NCBI GenBank assembly: GCA_041163745.1
Contig: JBEAQU010000032.1
Location: 1-64,000, forward strand
Direction: 5' to 3'
DNA length: 64,000 bases
From: UBA6168 sp041163745
GTDB lineage: Bacteria; Bacteroidota; Bacteroidia; Chitinophagales; Saprospiraceae
Below are positions 1 through 8,644 of the stretch, one piece after another; the first letter of the stretch is position 1, and each line of letters begins with the position of its first letter. Below the pieces are notes generated by a model that did no database searches, had not been told where the DNA came from, and saw only the letters and a program-made list of their open reading frames with translations. The translations under genes and the position numbers were made by a program.

Positions 1-52
1 AATTGAGCGACAAGGACATAGAACATCTTGAAGGCCTTCTTGCATAAGATTA

Positions 53-300
53 ATGAAAGCCAGGATATTCAAACGTGCGGTCTGTCTGATGGAACTGCAC
101 AGGGGCACAAGCTACGGAGACATTGCCACCAGCTTGGGCATCAGCCGGCAGGTCACCTATACAATGGTTTCCCGTTACCGAGCGGAAGGCCTGCAAATGT
201 GGCGCAAATCAAATTGTCGGTTCCGCATGGAGGAGGGTTGACGTGCGATGCCGCGGCCGAAGGGAGGTTGGCATGGCGGATTGGTTGTTCAAGGGTGGTT
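53..300 (+). pseudogene. Transposase N-terminal fragment (IS630-like helix-turn-helix)
   Basis: The first 50 or so codons from 53 encode a helix-turn-helix of the kind found at the N-terminus of IS630-type transposases: a basic start (MKARIFKRAVCL), then SYGDIATSLGISRQ as the turn and recognition helix, then RYRAEGLQ. The frame stops at 241, and shifted frames carry only vague transposase-like pieces to about 300. No DDE catalytic domain follows, so this is a remnant. It could also be a fragment of another HTH protein. No terminal inverted repeats were identified. Confidence 0.45.
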
Positions 301-301
301 C

Positions 302-505
302 TTGCTCCCCGCTTCGCGGAAAGCGCCGGGCTACGAATTTTAGAGAATTGGGCTAATTACAGGGATTTTTATTATGTAATTTTATGATTGGTCCTGTGTT
401 GTAAATTTTTCGCCTTTTTAATCACGAGGATTTTGCTCCCCGCTTCGCGGGGAGGGATTGCGGCGCCGGGCAGATTCTTTGTGGCCAAGCATCCCGCTTC
501 GCGGG
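302..505. repeat. Three REP-like GC hairpins in 200 bp
   Basis: The core CCGCTTCGCGG, a four-base stem around TTC, occurs at 309-319. It recurs within the longer hairpin CTCCCCGC-TTC-GCGGGGAG at 436-454 and within CCCGC-TTC-GCGGG at 493-505. The first two copies share the same 18 bases, starting TTGCTCCCCGC, at 302-319 and 433-450. They lie in gene-free DNA next to a transposase fragment and look like a small dispersed palindromic element. Confidence 0.5.
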
Positions 506-1028
506 CTGGTTTGCTACGGATTGGTGATCTGACCATTCAGTTTAGTAAATGGAATGCAAAGAGGCTGTCTGACCGACAATCTGATTTGCGCCCGATGGAA
601 AAAGGGATCAAGATCGCTTGGCAGTTCTACATAGAGGCTGCCAGAAAGACAATGAACAGACATTATGCAGGGGCTAACCCTGAAAACAAGTGTCAACAAA
701 CCTACCATACGCTGTATTGGCACTTCTTTTCTTTTTAACACCGGCAGCTGGTCCACGATTCGCAATAGTGGACATCCGATGCCACCGCGATGAAAGGTCT
801 CCCGCGACCCACAGCGGATTCCAGCAACAAGCAGTTGAGTGCCCCGGATGCCGTCCCATACGTCACCGCTCGCTGCCTGTCAACCGGTGCCGGAATTCCA
901 AAAGCAACGAAACCGACGGCTCATGTTAATTTTATGTAAACTTATTTTTAACTGTTTGTAAAAATAAACTTGAAAAAGAAGTGGGAAGGGGCTAACTTTA
1001 GGTGCTCGCCTGTGGATGACAGGTCGCG
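320..1028. other. Gene-free stretch
   Basis: Apart from the hairpins, no reading frame here has family resemblance or convincing codon structure. The DNA is AT-richer than the rest of the window around 340-430 and 920-975. An imperfect AT-rich inverted repeat (TTATTTTTA near 941-950, TAAAAATAA near 959-967) sits just before the protease gene. Confidence 0.5.
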
Positions 1029-1082
1029 TTGCGAAGCCAGCGGCCTACGATGACAGGGAAGACAGCCACTACCAGGCCGACC

Positions 1083-2105
1083 ATGCATGCACACCTGAAC
1101 ATATTGACCTTCCCGTACCGGGGCTGTTCCAGCCCGGCATGTGGGCGACGGACGCCCCTGTCGGTCGGTCGCCTGCGGAAGGTCCGGCTGCTCCTGACCG
1201 GCTGCCAGCTGTTGTCCGCCTTCGGTGCATGGTCCCAGCATACGGTGTCGCTGTTGCATCCGCCGGCCCCCCCTCTCCTCGTCACCGCTCCCGCCGCAGA
1301 ACACGCGGCGGCGACACTCCCGTTCGACCTGTCCGGGGGCATGATGTTGGTACAAGCCGCCGTGGACGGCCGGACCGGGACGTTCATCCTGGATACCGGG
1401 GCTCCCGGAATCATCCTGAACAATCGGGAAACATCGGCAGGAGATACGATGACGGCCAGGGGCATCGGCGGGGCGGTGCACCTCGGTGTGACAAAGGTGG
1501 GCCACTTTTCCTGGGGAAACATCCACCTGGAGCATCCCAGGGTGTACACTTTGGACATCCGGCACCTGGAAGCGGCCTGCGGCAGGCGGCTATTGGGGCT
1601 GATCGGTTTCGAGGCGTTCCGGGACCAGGTCCTGCTGATAGATTACGAGGGACAGGTCATCCGGGTTTTTCCCGATGCAAACACATTGTCGGCAGGCAGC
1701 AGCCAACCGCTGCGTTGGATCCGCTTCCACCTGTCGGGGCACCTGCCGGTGGTCAAGGCCCGGGTCGGCGGCAGGACGCTGTACCTCGGCCTCGACAGCG
1801 GATCCGAAATCAATGGCATCGACCGGAACCTGCTCGACGCCCTGCCCGAGGTGACGGACGCAACTGCTTCGGAAGAATGGTTGACCGGGCTGGACAACCG
1901 GCCGGAACCGGCCCGCTCCGTGACATTACCCTCCCTGGCCATCCGGCAGCACCATTTTCCGGCCATGCGGTATGCAGCCCTGCCACCCGCCGCCCTACGG
2001 ACCTCGACGGACTGTACCTTGCACGGATTGCTCGGCTTCCCTTTTTTCCGACAACACAAAATCGCCATCGACTACCGACGCAACCGGCTCTGTTTCCTGG
2101 ACTGA
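1083..2105 (+). CDS. Secreted retropepsin-like aspartyl protease
   Basis: Numbered from the upstream ATG at 1029, the protein has two aspartyl-protease half-sites. The first is FILDTGAPGI with the catalytic Asp near residue 122, and the second is LGLDSGSEI near residue 256. Each is followed by the usual hydrophobic-Gly element (GLIGFEAF, GLLGFPFF). Two DTG/DSG lobes in one chain mark a bacterial pepsin/retropepsin-like protease. A positively charged then hydrophobic stretch ending in AWSQ (about residues 48-70) looks like a signal peptide, so it should act in the periplasm or outside the cell. The start is uncertain: ATGs at 1029, 1050 and 1083 all leave a long N-region. It is convergent with the his operon. 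Confidence 0.75.
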   Translation: MHAHLNILTFPYRGCSSPACGRRTPLSVGRLRKVRLLLTGCQLLSAFGAWSQHTVSLLHPPAPPLLVTAPAAEHAAATLPFDLSGGMMLVQAAVDGRTGTFILDTGAPGIILNNRETSAGDTMTARGIGGAVHLGVTKVGHFSWGNIHLEHPRVYTLDIRHLEAACGRRLLGLIGFEAFRDQVLLIDYEGQVIRVFPDANTLSAGSSQPLRWIRFHLSGHLPVVKARVGGRTLYLGLDSGSEINGIDRNLLDALPEVTDATASEEWLTGLDNRPEPARSVTLPSLAIRQHHFPAMRYAALPPAALRTSTDCTLHGLLGFPFFRQHKIAIDYRRNRLCFLD

Positions 2106-2268
2106 CCGGTACGCGCCATCCCGCTGGCCCACCATTCGCCAGCCAACCGAAATCACCGGATCGGCAGCTGTTCGGCACATCCTTCCCAAACACAGCCTGA
2201 CAAATTGGTTCGCACCCGGGCCACCAACGTCCGTTGCTGCGCGCCGGTTTCCCCGTTGCCGGCAACCG

Positions 2269-2871
2269 TCATTTCATCCGGCTGCGAAGCACCGCCTCCA
2301 CCGCCGCCAATCCAAGTCCCCTGGCCTGCAACAGGACCAGCAGGTGGAAGAGCAGGTCCGCGGATTCCTCCAACAGCGCGGCATCCGGCCCGCTCTCCGC
2401 CTCCAACACCACCTCCACGGCCTCCTCCCCCACTTTCTGTGCTATCTTCCGGATTCCCCTGGCAGCCAACCGGCTGACATAAGAGCCCTCCGAAGGATGG
2501 TCCAGCCGGTCCCGAACCACCGTCTCCAACTTCGGCAACCACTGTCCGGGGAGGAGGTCGGCATTGTCTTCCCGGAAACAAGAGTCGGCACCGGTATGGC
2601 AAGTCGGACCGGCCGGAACAGCCAGCACCAGCAGCGCATCCCGGTCACAATCCGGCAGTAGTTCGACCAAAGTCAGGAAATTTCCGCTGGTGGCTCCCTT
2701 TTCCCAGAGGCACTGCCGGCTCCGGCTGAAGAAGGTCACCCTGCCCGTCGCCTGCGTCCGTGCCAGTGCCTCCGCATTCATGTATCCGAGCATCAGGACT
2801 TTGCGGGTCCTGGCATCCTGGACGACGGCAGGCAGAAGACCGTCCGGATATTTATCAAAAGACAATTGCAT
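2269..2871 (-). CDS. hisIE: Bifunctional phosphoribosyl-AMP cyclohydrolase / phosphoribosyl-ATP pyrophosphatase
   Basis: This fused enzyme catalyses the second and third steps of histidine synthesis. The N-terminal HisI half shows WEKGATSGNF and the metal-binding stretch GPTCHTGADSCF. The C-terminal HisE half shows KVGEEAVEVVLEA, the acidic Mg-pyrophosphate helix. The length, 200 residues, fits the fusion. I start at the ATG at 2871 (MQLSFDKYPDG), one base after the hisF stop, rather than at 2925, because that gives the usual N-terminus and tight coupling. It is the last gene of the his operon. No clear terminator was seen before the convergent protease gene. Confidence 0.95.
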   Translation of the reverse strand: MQLSFDKYPDGLLPAVVQDARTRKVLMLGYMNAEALARTQATGRVTFFSRSRQCLWEKGATSGNFLTLVELLPDCDRDALLVLAVPAGPTCHTGADSCFREDNADLLPGQWLPKLETVVRDRLDHPSEGSYVSRLAARGIRKIAQKVGEEAVEVVLEAESGPDAALLEESADLLFHLLVLLQARGLGLAAVEAVLRSRMK

Positions 2872-2872
2872 A

Positions 2873-3652
2873 TCACAATATTGTTTGTTCGGCCAATGGA
2901 AAACGGATGGGGATTCCCGCCGCATGCAGATACCTTTTCAGGTCCGGCAATGGTATTTCTCCGAAATGGAATACACTGGCTGCCAGGGCGGCATCGGCGA
3001 GCCCTACCCGGAAGACGTCCTCGAAATGCACCGATGTGCCGGCGCCCCCGGATGCGACGACAGGGATGTCCAGGCTTTCTGAAACACACCGGGTGAGTTC
3101 CAGGGCAAAACCCTGCTTGCCGCCATCGTGGTCCATGGAGGTCAGAAGAATTTCCCCGGCGCCCCGTGCGGCCGCTTCCCGCGCCCATTCCAGCACGGAA
3201 TACCGGGAAGGCAGTCGGCCGCCGTTGAGATAGACCCGCCAATCCGGACCGTCCGATTTCGCGTCGATGGCCAGGACGATGCACTGGCTCCCGAAGCGGC
3301 GGGCCAGCCGGTCAAGGAGCGTTGGGTCGCGGACGGCGGCGGAGTTCACCGATACCTTGTCCGCCCCGGCCTCCAACAGGGCCGCCACATCGGAGACGGA
3401 GGAGATTCCGCCGCCGACCGTGAAGGGTATGTCCAGGGTATCGGCCACCTGCCGCACCAACGCCAGGGTTGTGTTCCTGCCCTCGTGGGTAGCGGTGATG
3501 TCGAGGAAAACGAGTTCGTCCGCCCCGCACGCAGCGTAGGTAGCGGCGAGTTCCACCGGATCCCCGGCATCGCGCAATTCCACGAACCTCACCCCCTTGA
3601 CGGTCCTGCCCTGGCGGATGTCCAGACAGGGAATAATCCTTTTTGCCAACAT
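2873..3652 (-). CDS. hisF: Imidazole glycerol phosphate synthase, cyclase subunit
   Basis: A 259-residue (beta/alpha)8 protein that takes ammonia from HisH and makes imidazole glycerol phosphate and AICAR. It opens with MLAKRIIPCLDIRQGRTVKG, which carries the first catalytic Asp. The second Asp lies in VLAIDAKSDG, and phosphate-binding turns are seen at VGGGISS and ASGGAGT. The start is the ATG at 3652, since the longer open frame upstream runs antisense-like through hisA. It sits between hisA and hisIE in the operon, and its TGA at 2875-2873 is followed after one base by the hisIE ATG. Confidence 0.96.
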   Translation of the reverse strand: MLAKRIIPCLDIRQGRTVKGVRFVELRDAGDPVELAATYAACGADELVFLDITATHEGRNTTLALVRQVADTLDIPFTVGGGISSVSDVAALLEAGADKVSVNSAAVRDPTLLDRLARRFGSQCIVLAIDAKSDGPDWRVYLNGGRLPSRYSVLEWAREAAARGAGEILLTSMDHDGGKQGFALELTRCVSESLDIPVVASGGAGTSVHFEDVFRVGLADAALAASVFHFGEIPLPDLKRYLHAAGIPIRFPLAEQTIL

Positions 3653-3692
3653 GGTCAGATTTTTATTTCGGACGGCCGCCCCCCGGCGGTTC

Positions 3693-4400
3693 CTACCGCC
3701 AGCGGTCCAGGCGGTCCATATCCTCATACAAGGCTTTCCCGACGATAGTGCCGCTGCAGCCCAACGCCGCCAGTCGCCGGGCATCATCGGGATTCCGGAC
3801 CCCTCCGCTGGCGACCAGGGCCAGTCCGGGGAAGCGGTCCAGTATGTCGCGATACAGGTCCAGGGCGGGACCATCCAGATTTCCGTCCCGGAGGATATCC
3901 GTACAGAAGACCTGCGCCACGCCGTGGCGGACCAGCCGGTCCAGCAGGTCGAACAGGCCGACCTCGGTTTGTTCGGTCCAACCACGGACGGCCAGCTGCC
4001 GGTGCCGGACATCGAGGCCTGGCAGCAGCCGGTCCGGACCGTACAGGTCGAGCCATTCCAGGAACCGGTCGGTATCCCGGACCACGATGCTGCCCAACGC
4101 CAGCAGGGCCGCACCGGCCTCCGTGGCACGGCGCAGGTCGTCGGCGGCCTGCAGGCCGCCGCTGAAATCTACCTCCAGCCGGGTATGGCGGCATATTTTT
4201 TCCAACACGGGCAGGTGGACGGGGGCGCCCTGCCGGGCGCCGTCGAGGTCCACCAGATGCAGGCGGCGGAAACCTGCCGCCTCGAAGACCTGGGCGACGG
4301 AGAGCGGGTCGTCGGCGTAGACCTTGCACCTTTCGAAATCCCCCTGTTGCAGGCGTACGCAACGGCCGTCGATGAGATCCATGGCCGGAATGATGGTCAT
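3693..4400 (-). CDS. hisA: ProFAR isomerase (phosphoribosylformimino-AICAR ribotide isomerase)
   Basis: A 235-residue TIM barrel catalysing the Amadori rearrangement of ProFAR. The start MTIIPAMDLIDGRCVRLQQG includes the general-base Asp. The other catalytic Asp is in CTDILRDGNLDG, and phosphate is held by SGGL and ASGGVRN. The start at 4400 forms an ATGA overlap with the hisH stop, indicating translational coupling. About 40 bases separate it from hisF. The length is normal for the family. Confidence 0.96.
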   Translation of the reverse strand: MTIIPAMDLIDGRCVRLQQGDFERCKVYADDPLSVAQVFEAAGFRRLHLVDLDGARQGAPVHLPVLEKICRHTRLEVDFSGGLQAADDLRRATEAGAALLALGSIVVRDTDRFLEWLDLYGPDRLLPGLDVRHRQLAVRGWTEQTEVGLFDLLDRLVRHGVAQVFCTDILRDGNLDGPALDLYRDILDRFPGLALVASGGVRNPDDARRLAALGCSGTIVGKALYEDMDRLDRWR

Positions 4401-5026
4401 AAGGCAGATAAGATGTTGTCGGACAGGAAATTCCGCAGCAGGCGCGCGCCGTGTTCCGCGCTTTTTTCCGGATGGAACTGCACTCCGAAGAAATTGCCTT
4501 GCTGTACGGCGCTGCTGAACGCCTGCCCGTGGGTCGTGACGGCCAGGGTGGCGCCCGCCACCGTTTCCATCGCATACCCGTGAACGAAATAAAAGTACGA
4601 GGGGGAGGGGATGCCGTCGAAGAGGGGGTGGGCCGGGAATACGGCGCTGTTCCACCCCACATGAGGCACCTTCACGACTTCGCCGGTCCCATCCTGCGGC
4701 CGCTGCGGCCGGAGTCGGCGGACGGCGGCATCCAGGATGCCGAGGCAGGGCGTATCCTGCTCTTCCGACCGGCTGCCCAGGAGCTGCATACCCAGGCAGA
4801 TGCCGAGCACGGGTTGCCGCAGGCTGCGTATGAGGACGTCGAGTCCCTTTTCCCGGAGGTGGCGCATGGCGGCGGAAGCCTCCCCCACGCCAGGGAACAC
4901 CACCCGGTCGGCCTGGCGGATCTCGTCCGGGTCATCGGTCAGGCGAGGCATTGCGCCCAGCCGGCGCAATGCGTTCGCGACCGAATGGACATTACCGGCG
5001 TTGTATTGGATGATGGCGATCTGCAT
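4397..5026 (-). CDS. hisH: Imidazole glycerol phosphate synthase, glutamine amidotransferase subunit
   Basis: A class I glutamine amidotransferase that supplies ammonia to HisF. The catalytic triad is visible: Cys77 in GICLGMQLL, and His185 and Glu187 in GVQFHPEKS. The oxyanion strand is FPGVGEA. The length of 209 residues is typical. It overlaps hisA by four bases. Unlike the other his junctions, the gap to the upstream hisB is 92 bases, with no gene in it. Confidence 0.96.
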   Translation of the reverse strand: MQIAIIQYNAGNVHSVANALRRLGAMPRLTDDPDEIRQADRVVFPGVGEASAAMRHLREKGLDVLIRSLRQPVLGICLGMQLLGSRSEEQDTPCLGILDAAVRRLRPQRPQDGTGEVVKVPHVGWNSAVFPAHPLFDGIPSPSYFYFVHGYAMETVAGATLAVTTHGQAFSSAVQQGNFFGVQFHPEKSAEHGARLLRNFLSDNILSAL

Positions 5027-5118
5027 ATTGTCGAGTTGTTATCCGTTCCTACAAGATGGGTGCAGGCCGAGCGCTCTACCGGCAGCCGCGGAAAGGAGCC
5101 GGGCGCCGGGCGATCCGG

Positions 5119-6222
5119 TCACAGCACCCCTTTGGAGGAGGGCAAGGCGGCCCCTTCCCGGTGCACCGCCATCCGGACGGAACGGGCGAACGCTTTGAAA
5201 ATCGCTTCGATCTTATGGTGTTCGTTCGTGCCGCTTGCCCGGACATGAAGGTTGCAGGCGGCGGCATCGCTGAAGGATTTGAAAAAGTGGAAGAACATTT
5301 CCGTGGGGCAGTCGCCGATCCGTTCGCGGCGGAAGTCCGCTTCCCAGACACACCAGGGCCGGCCGCCGAAATCCAGGGCCACCTGTGCCAGGCAATCGTC
5401 CATGGGGAGGCAGAAGCCATAGCGGCTGATGCCGCGTTTGTCTGCCAGTGCCTGCCGGAATGCTTCCCCCAGGGTCAGGGCGGTATCCTCGACGGTATGG
5501 TGTTCGTCCACGTGCAGGTCGCCGCGGACCTGGACGGACAGATCCAGCAGGCCATGCACCGCCACCTGTTGCAACATATGGTCGAGGAATCCGACGCCGG
5601 TATGGATCTCGGCGCGACCCTCGCCGTCGAGATCCAGGCGGATGGACACGGCCGTCTCGCGCGTCCGGCGTTCCAGGGTGACGATGCGGTTCGGATGCAG
5701 CAGGAAACGGGCGATGTCCTCCCAGGAATCGGCGATGAAATCGGCGGTGGATTCCCATTCCCCGAAGGGAAAAAGACCGCGCAGTCCGATGGCGCGGGTA
5801 CCGAGGTTGCGAGCCAGGGCCAGGTCGGACCACCGGTCGCCGATGACGAAGCTGTTGGCCAGGTCACAGCTGCCGTCGAGATATTCGGTCAGCATCCCGA
5901 TTCCGGGTTTTCGGGTGGGCAGCCGTTCGTGTTCGAAGCTGCGGTCCACATGAACCGCCCGGAACAGGATGCCTTCTTGTCGGAGGATTTCCAGGAGTTT
6001 GTCCTGGACCTTTCGGAACGCCTGTTCCGGATAGCCATCGGTACCGAGACCGTCCTGGTTGGTGACCATGACCAGTTCGAAATCCAGCGCGGATTGGATG
6101 CGGTGCAGCTGTCGGATGAGTCCCGGCATCAGCACCATATCATCGAGGGTGTCGATCTGGAAGGTTTCCGGTTTTTCCCGGATCAGGACTCCATCACGGT
6201 CCAGGAAGAGGATTTTGCGCAT
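5119..6222 (-). CDS. hisB: Bifunctional histidinol-phosphatase / imidazoleglycerol-phosphate dehydratase
   Basis: A 367-residue fusion. Residues 1 to about 165 are an HAD-type histidinol phosphatase with the nucleophile motif FLDRDG near residue 8 and a zinc-loop type segment. The rest is the dehydratase, with its manganese-binding repeats HTGVGFLDHM, DEHHTVEDT and GTNEHHKIEAIFKA. It performs steps 7 and 9 of histidine synthesis. The same fusion is found in Enterobacteria and in many Bacteroidota. Twelve bases separate it from hisC. Confidence 0.96.
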   Translation of the reverse strand: MRKILFLDRDGVLIREKPETFQIDTLDDMVLMPGLIRQLHRIQSALDFELVMVTNQDGLGTDGYPEQAFRKVQDKLLEILRQEGILFRAVHVDRSFEHERLPTRKPGIGMLTEYLDGSCDLANSFVIGDRWSDLALARNLGTRAIGLRGLFPFGEWESTADFIADSWEDIARFLLHPNRIVTLERRTRETAVSIRLDLDGEGRAEIHTGVGFLDHMLQQVAVHGLLDLSVQVRGDLHVDEHHTVEDTALTLGEAFRQALADKRGISRYGFCLPMDDCLAQVALDFGGRPWCVWEADFRRERIGDCPTEMFFHFFKSFSDAAACNLHVRASGTNEHHKIEAIFKAFARSVRMAVHREGAALPSSKGVL

Positions 6223-6234
6223 GGTTGGCAGTGT

Positions 6235-7317
6235 TTAGCGGGTGAAGGCGGCGGAATCCGTTCCGGGACGCCATTGGGAGACCAGTTGGAGGAGCCGGCG
6301 GTTTTCCGTGGCGGTACCGACGGTGATGCGGAGGCAGTCGGCGCAGCCGGGTTCCCGGGAGCGGTCGCGGACGACCACCTGGTGGGCCAGCAGGAATCGG
6401 AACACCGAAAGGCAGTCGTGGAACCGGACCAGCAGGAAATTCGCCTGGCTGGGAAAGACGTTCCTGACGGCGGGCAGCCGGGACAATTCCGTCGCCAGGA
6501 ACGCCCGTTCCGCCACGGTACGGCGTACCGATTCCAGGCAATCGGCGGATCGGGCCAGGCGGCGGAAAACCGCGGCTTGGGCTGTCGAGCTGACGTTGTA
6601 CGGATACTTGACCCGATTGAGATGATGAATCAGCCAAGGATTGGCGAAGGCCATACCGACTCTTGCGCCGGCCAGTCCCCAGGCCTTGGAGAAGGTCTGC
6701 AGGACCACCAGATTGGGAAATTCCGCGAGGCGCAGCGACCAGGAAGGGCTTTCCGAGAAATCGATGTAGGCTTCGTCGACGACGACGATGCCCGGGAAAT
6801 CCCGCAGCAGCCTTTCCACAAGGCCCGGATCCAAGTCATTGCCGGTCGGATTGTTCGGGCTGCAAAGAAACAGGAGCCGGGTATGTTCCGTGGTGGCGGC
6901 GAATACAGGGTCAGGTCGGGGTTGGAAGCGGCCATCCAGGCCGACCTCCAGGACCGAGGCGCCGTGGATGTCGGCTTGTACGCGGTACATGCCGTAGGTG
7001 GGGGGGCAGCAGATGGCGGCATCCAGGCCAGGTCGGCAGAAGATGCGGAAGAGCAGGTCGATGGCTTCGTCGCTTCCGTTGCCCAGGAAGATGCGATCCG
7101 GCGGCACCCCTTTGTACCGGGCGACGGCCTCCTTGAGGGCGTTTTGGAGGGGGTCGGGATATCGGTGGAGGCCGTCGGCGAACAAATCCTCCGGATGCTC
7201 GTTGGCATCGAGGAAGACGGCGTCAGTCCCTTGGTATTCGCTTCGGGCGGAGCGGTAAGGGACGAGGCGGCGGATGTCCGGGCGGACCAGTTGTTCCAAA
7301 TCGGGAGCGGAGATCAT
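6235..7317 (-). CDS. hisC: Histidinol-phosphate aminotransferase
   Basis: A PLP-dependent fold-type I aminotransferase converting imidazole acetol phosphate to histidinol phosphate. Family landmarks are LDANEHPED near the N-terminus, SPNNPTGN, VVVDEAYIDF, and the PLP lysine in FSKAWGLAGARVG. The start at 7317 (MISAPDLEQLVRPDI) matches the usual N-terminus and overlaps the hisD stop (end at 7328), implying coupling. An alternative ATG at 7341 adds eight residues. The longer open frame upstream is antisense-like sequence inside hisD. Confidence 0.95.
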   Translation of the reverse strand: MISAPDLEQLVRPDIRRLVPYRSARSEYQGTDAVFLDANEHPEDLFADGLHRYPDPLQNALKEAVARYKGVPPDRIFLGNGSDEAIDLLFRIFCRPGLDAAICCPPTYGMYRVQADIHGASVLEVGLDGRFQPRPDPVFAATTEHTRLLFLCSPNNPTGNDLDPGLVERLLRDFPGIVVVDEAYIDFSESPSWSLRLAEFPNLVVLQTFSKAWGLAGARVGMAFANPWLIHHLNRVKYPYNVSSTAQAAVFRRLARSADCLESVRRTVAERAFLATELSRLPAVRNVFPSQANFLLVRFHDCLSVFRFLLAHQVVVRDRSREPGCADCLRITVGTATENRRLLQLVSQWRPGTDSAAFTR

Positions 7318-7327
7318 ATCGGATGGG

Positions 7328-8629
7328 TTACGGGTTTGCATCGGAACCGGGCCAATCCAGCCGGAGGGATACCGAGCGGGCGTGCGCGGGCAGTTCCTCG
7401 GCGAGAGCCATGGTGACGACATGCGGGCCGAGGGCACGGAGTCCTTCGCGGGAGATTTCCTGAAAAGTGATTTTCTTGAGAAACGAGTCCAGGGACACCC
7501 CGCTGAAGCTGCGGCTGAAACCGCTGGTCGGCAGCGTGTGGTTGGTACCGGAGGCATAATCGCCGGCGGCTTCCGGGCTGAAGTTGCCGAGAAAGACCGA
7601 GCCGGCGTTGCGCACCTGCTCCGCCAGGGAGGCGGCCTGGTCGCAGGCCAGGATCAGGTGTTCCGGTGCATAGCGGTTGATGGTGTCCAGGACGGCGGAG
7701 CGGTCAGGCAGGCAAATGGCGGCGCTGTGCGCCAGGGCGCCGGCCAGGGCGGCTTGTCGCGGCAGGGAAGCGACCTGTTCGCAGACGGCGGCATGGACCG
7801 CGCGCAGGATGGGACGACTGGTCGTCAGCAGGACCGTCTGTGAATCGGCATCATGTTCGGCCTGAGCCAGCAGGTCGGCGGCGACGAAGGCGGGGATGCA
7901 GGAGTCATCCGCATAGACCATGACTTCGGAAGGACCTGCCGGCATGTCGATGGCGACACCTTCCGCCTGTACGAGGAGCTTGGCGGTCGTCACGAAACGG
8001 TTGCCGGGGCCCAGGATCTTGTCGACCTGCGGGACGGAATCCGTCCCGTAGGCCATGGCGGCGACCGCCTGAGCGCCGCCCACACGAAAAACCCGGTGGA
8101 TACCGGCCACTTTCGCCGCATAGCAGATGGCGGGGTGTACGGCGCCCTCCGGCGACGGGGGCGTGCAGAGGACGACATCGCGGCATCCGGCGATGGCCGC
8201 GGGAATGCCCAGCATCAGGACGGTGGAGAACAAGGGGGCCGAACCACCGGGAACATACAGTCCGACCCGGTCAATCGGAACGGATTTCCGCCAGCAGGTC
8301 ACCCCGGGCATGGTTTCCATGGGCGGGAAGGATTCCTGTTGGGCGGTGTGGAAGGTCCGGATGTTGCTGGCGGCAAGGTCGATGGCTTTCCGCAGGGAAG
8401 CGGGCACGTTGGCGGCGGCGGCCGTGACGGCATGGTCCGGCAGGACGACCGTATCCAAGTCCGCCCCGTCGAAGGAGCGGGTCAGTTCCTGCAGGGCGCG
8501 GTCACCCCGGGTGCGGACTGCGGCGAGGATATCCCGAACCGACGCGACGACATCGGGGCGGGAAGGTTGGGCTGGGCGACGCAGGGCGGACCACAGTTGT
8601 TCGGCCGTCGGATATTCCAGACAAAGCAT
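7328..8629 (-). CDS. hisD: Histidinol dehydrogenase
   Basis: The 433-residue zinc-dependent enzyme that oxidises histidinol to histidine in two NAD-dependent steps. Seen are GLYVPGGSAPLFSTVLM, the RVGGAQAVAAMAYGT segment, LGPGNRFV, and QAEHDADSQ with the zinc and catalytic histidine region. YAPEHL and TNHTLPT near the C-terminus are also diagnostic. It lies 15 bases downstream of hisG and overlaps hisC by either start choice. Confidence 0.97.
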   Translation of the reverse strand: MLCLEYPTAEQLWSALRRPAQPSRPDVVASVRDILAAVRTRGDRALQELTRSFDGADLDTVVLPDHAVTAAAANVPASLRKAIDLAASNIRTFHTAQQESFPPMETMPGVTCWRKSVPIDRVGLYVPGGSAPLFSTVLMLGIPAAIAGCRDVVLCTPPSPEGAVHPAICYAAKVAGIHRVFRVGGAQAVAAMAYGTDSVPQVDKILGPGNRFVTTAKLLVQAEGVAIDMPAGPSEVMVYADDSCIPAFVAADLLAQAEHDADSQTVLLTTSRPILRAVHAAVCEQVASLPRQAALAGALAHSAAICLPDRSAVLDTINRYAPEHLILACDQAASLAEQVRNAGSVFLGNFSPEAAGDYASGTNHTLPTSGFSRSFSGVSLDSFLKKITFQEISREGLRALGPHVVTMALAEELPAHARSVSLRLDWPGSDANP

Positions 8630-8644
8630 AAACGGTGGATTTGG

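Noticed and set aside
5056..7416. 786-residue plus-strand open frame antisense to hisB/hisC
   Set aside because: It mirrors the his genes; high-GC codon use leaves the opposite strand open, and the translation has no domain features.
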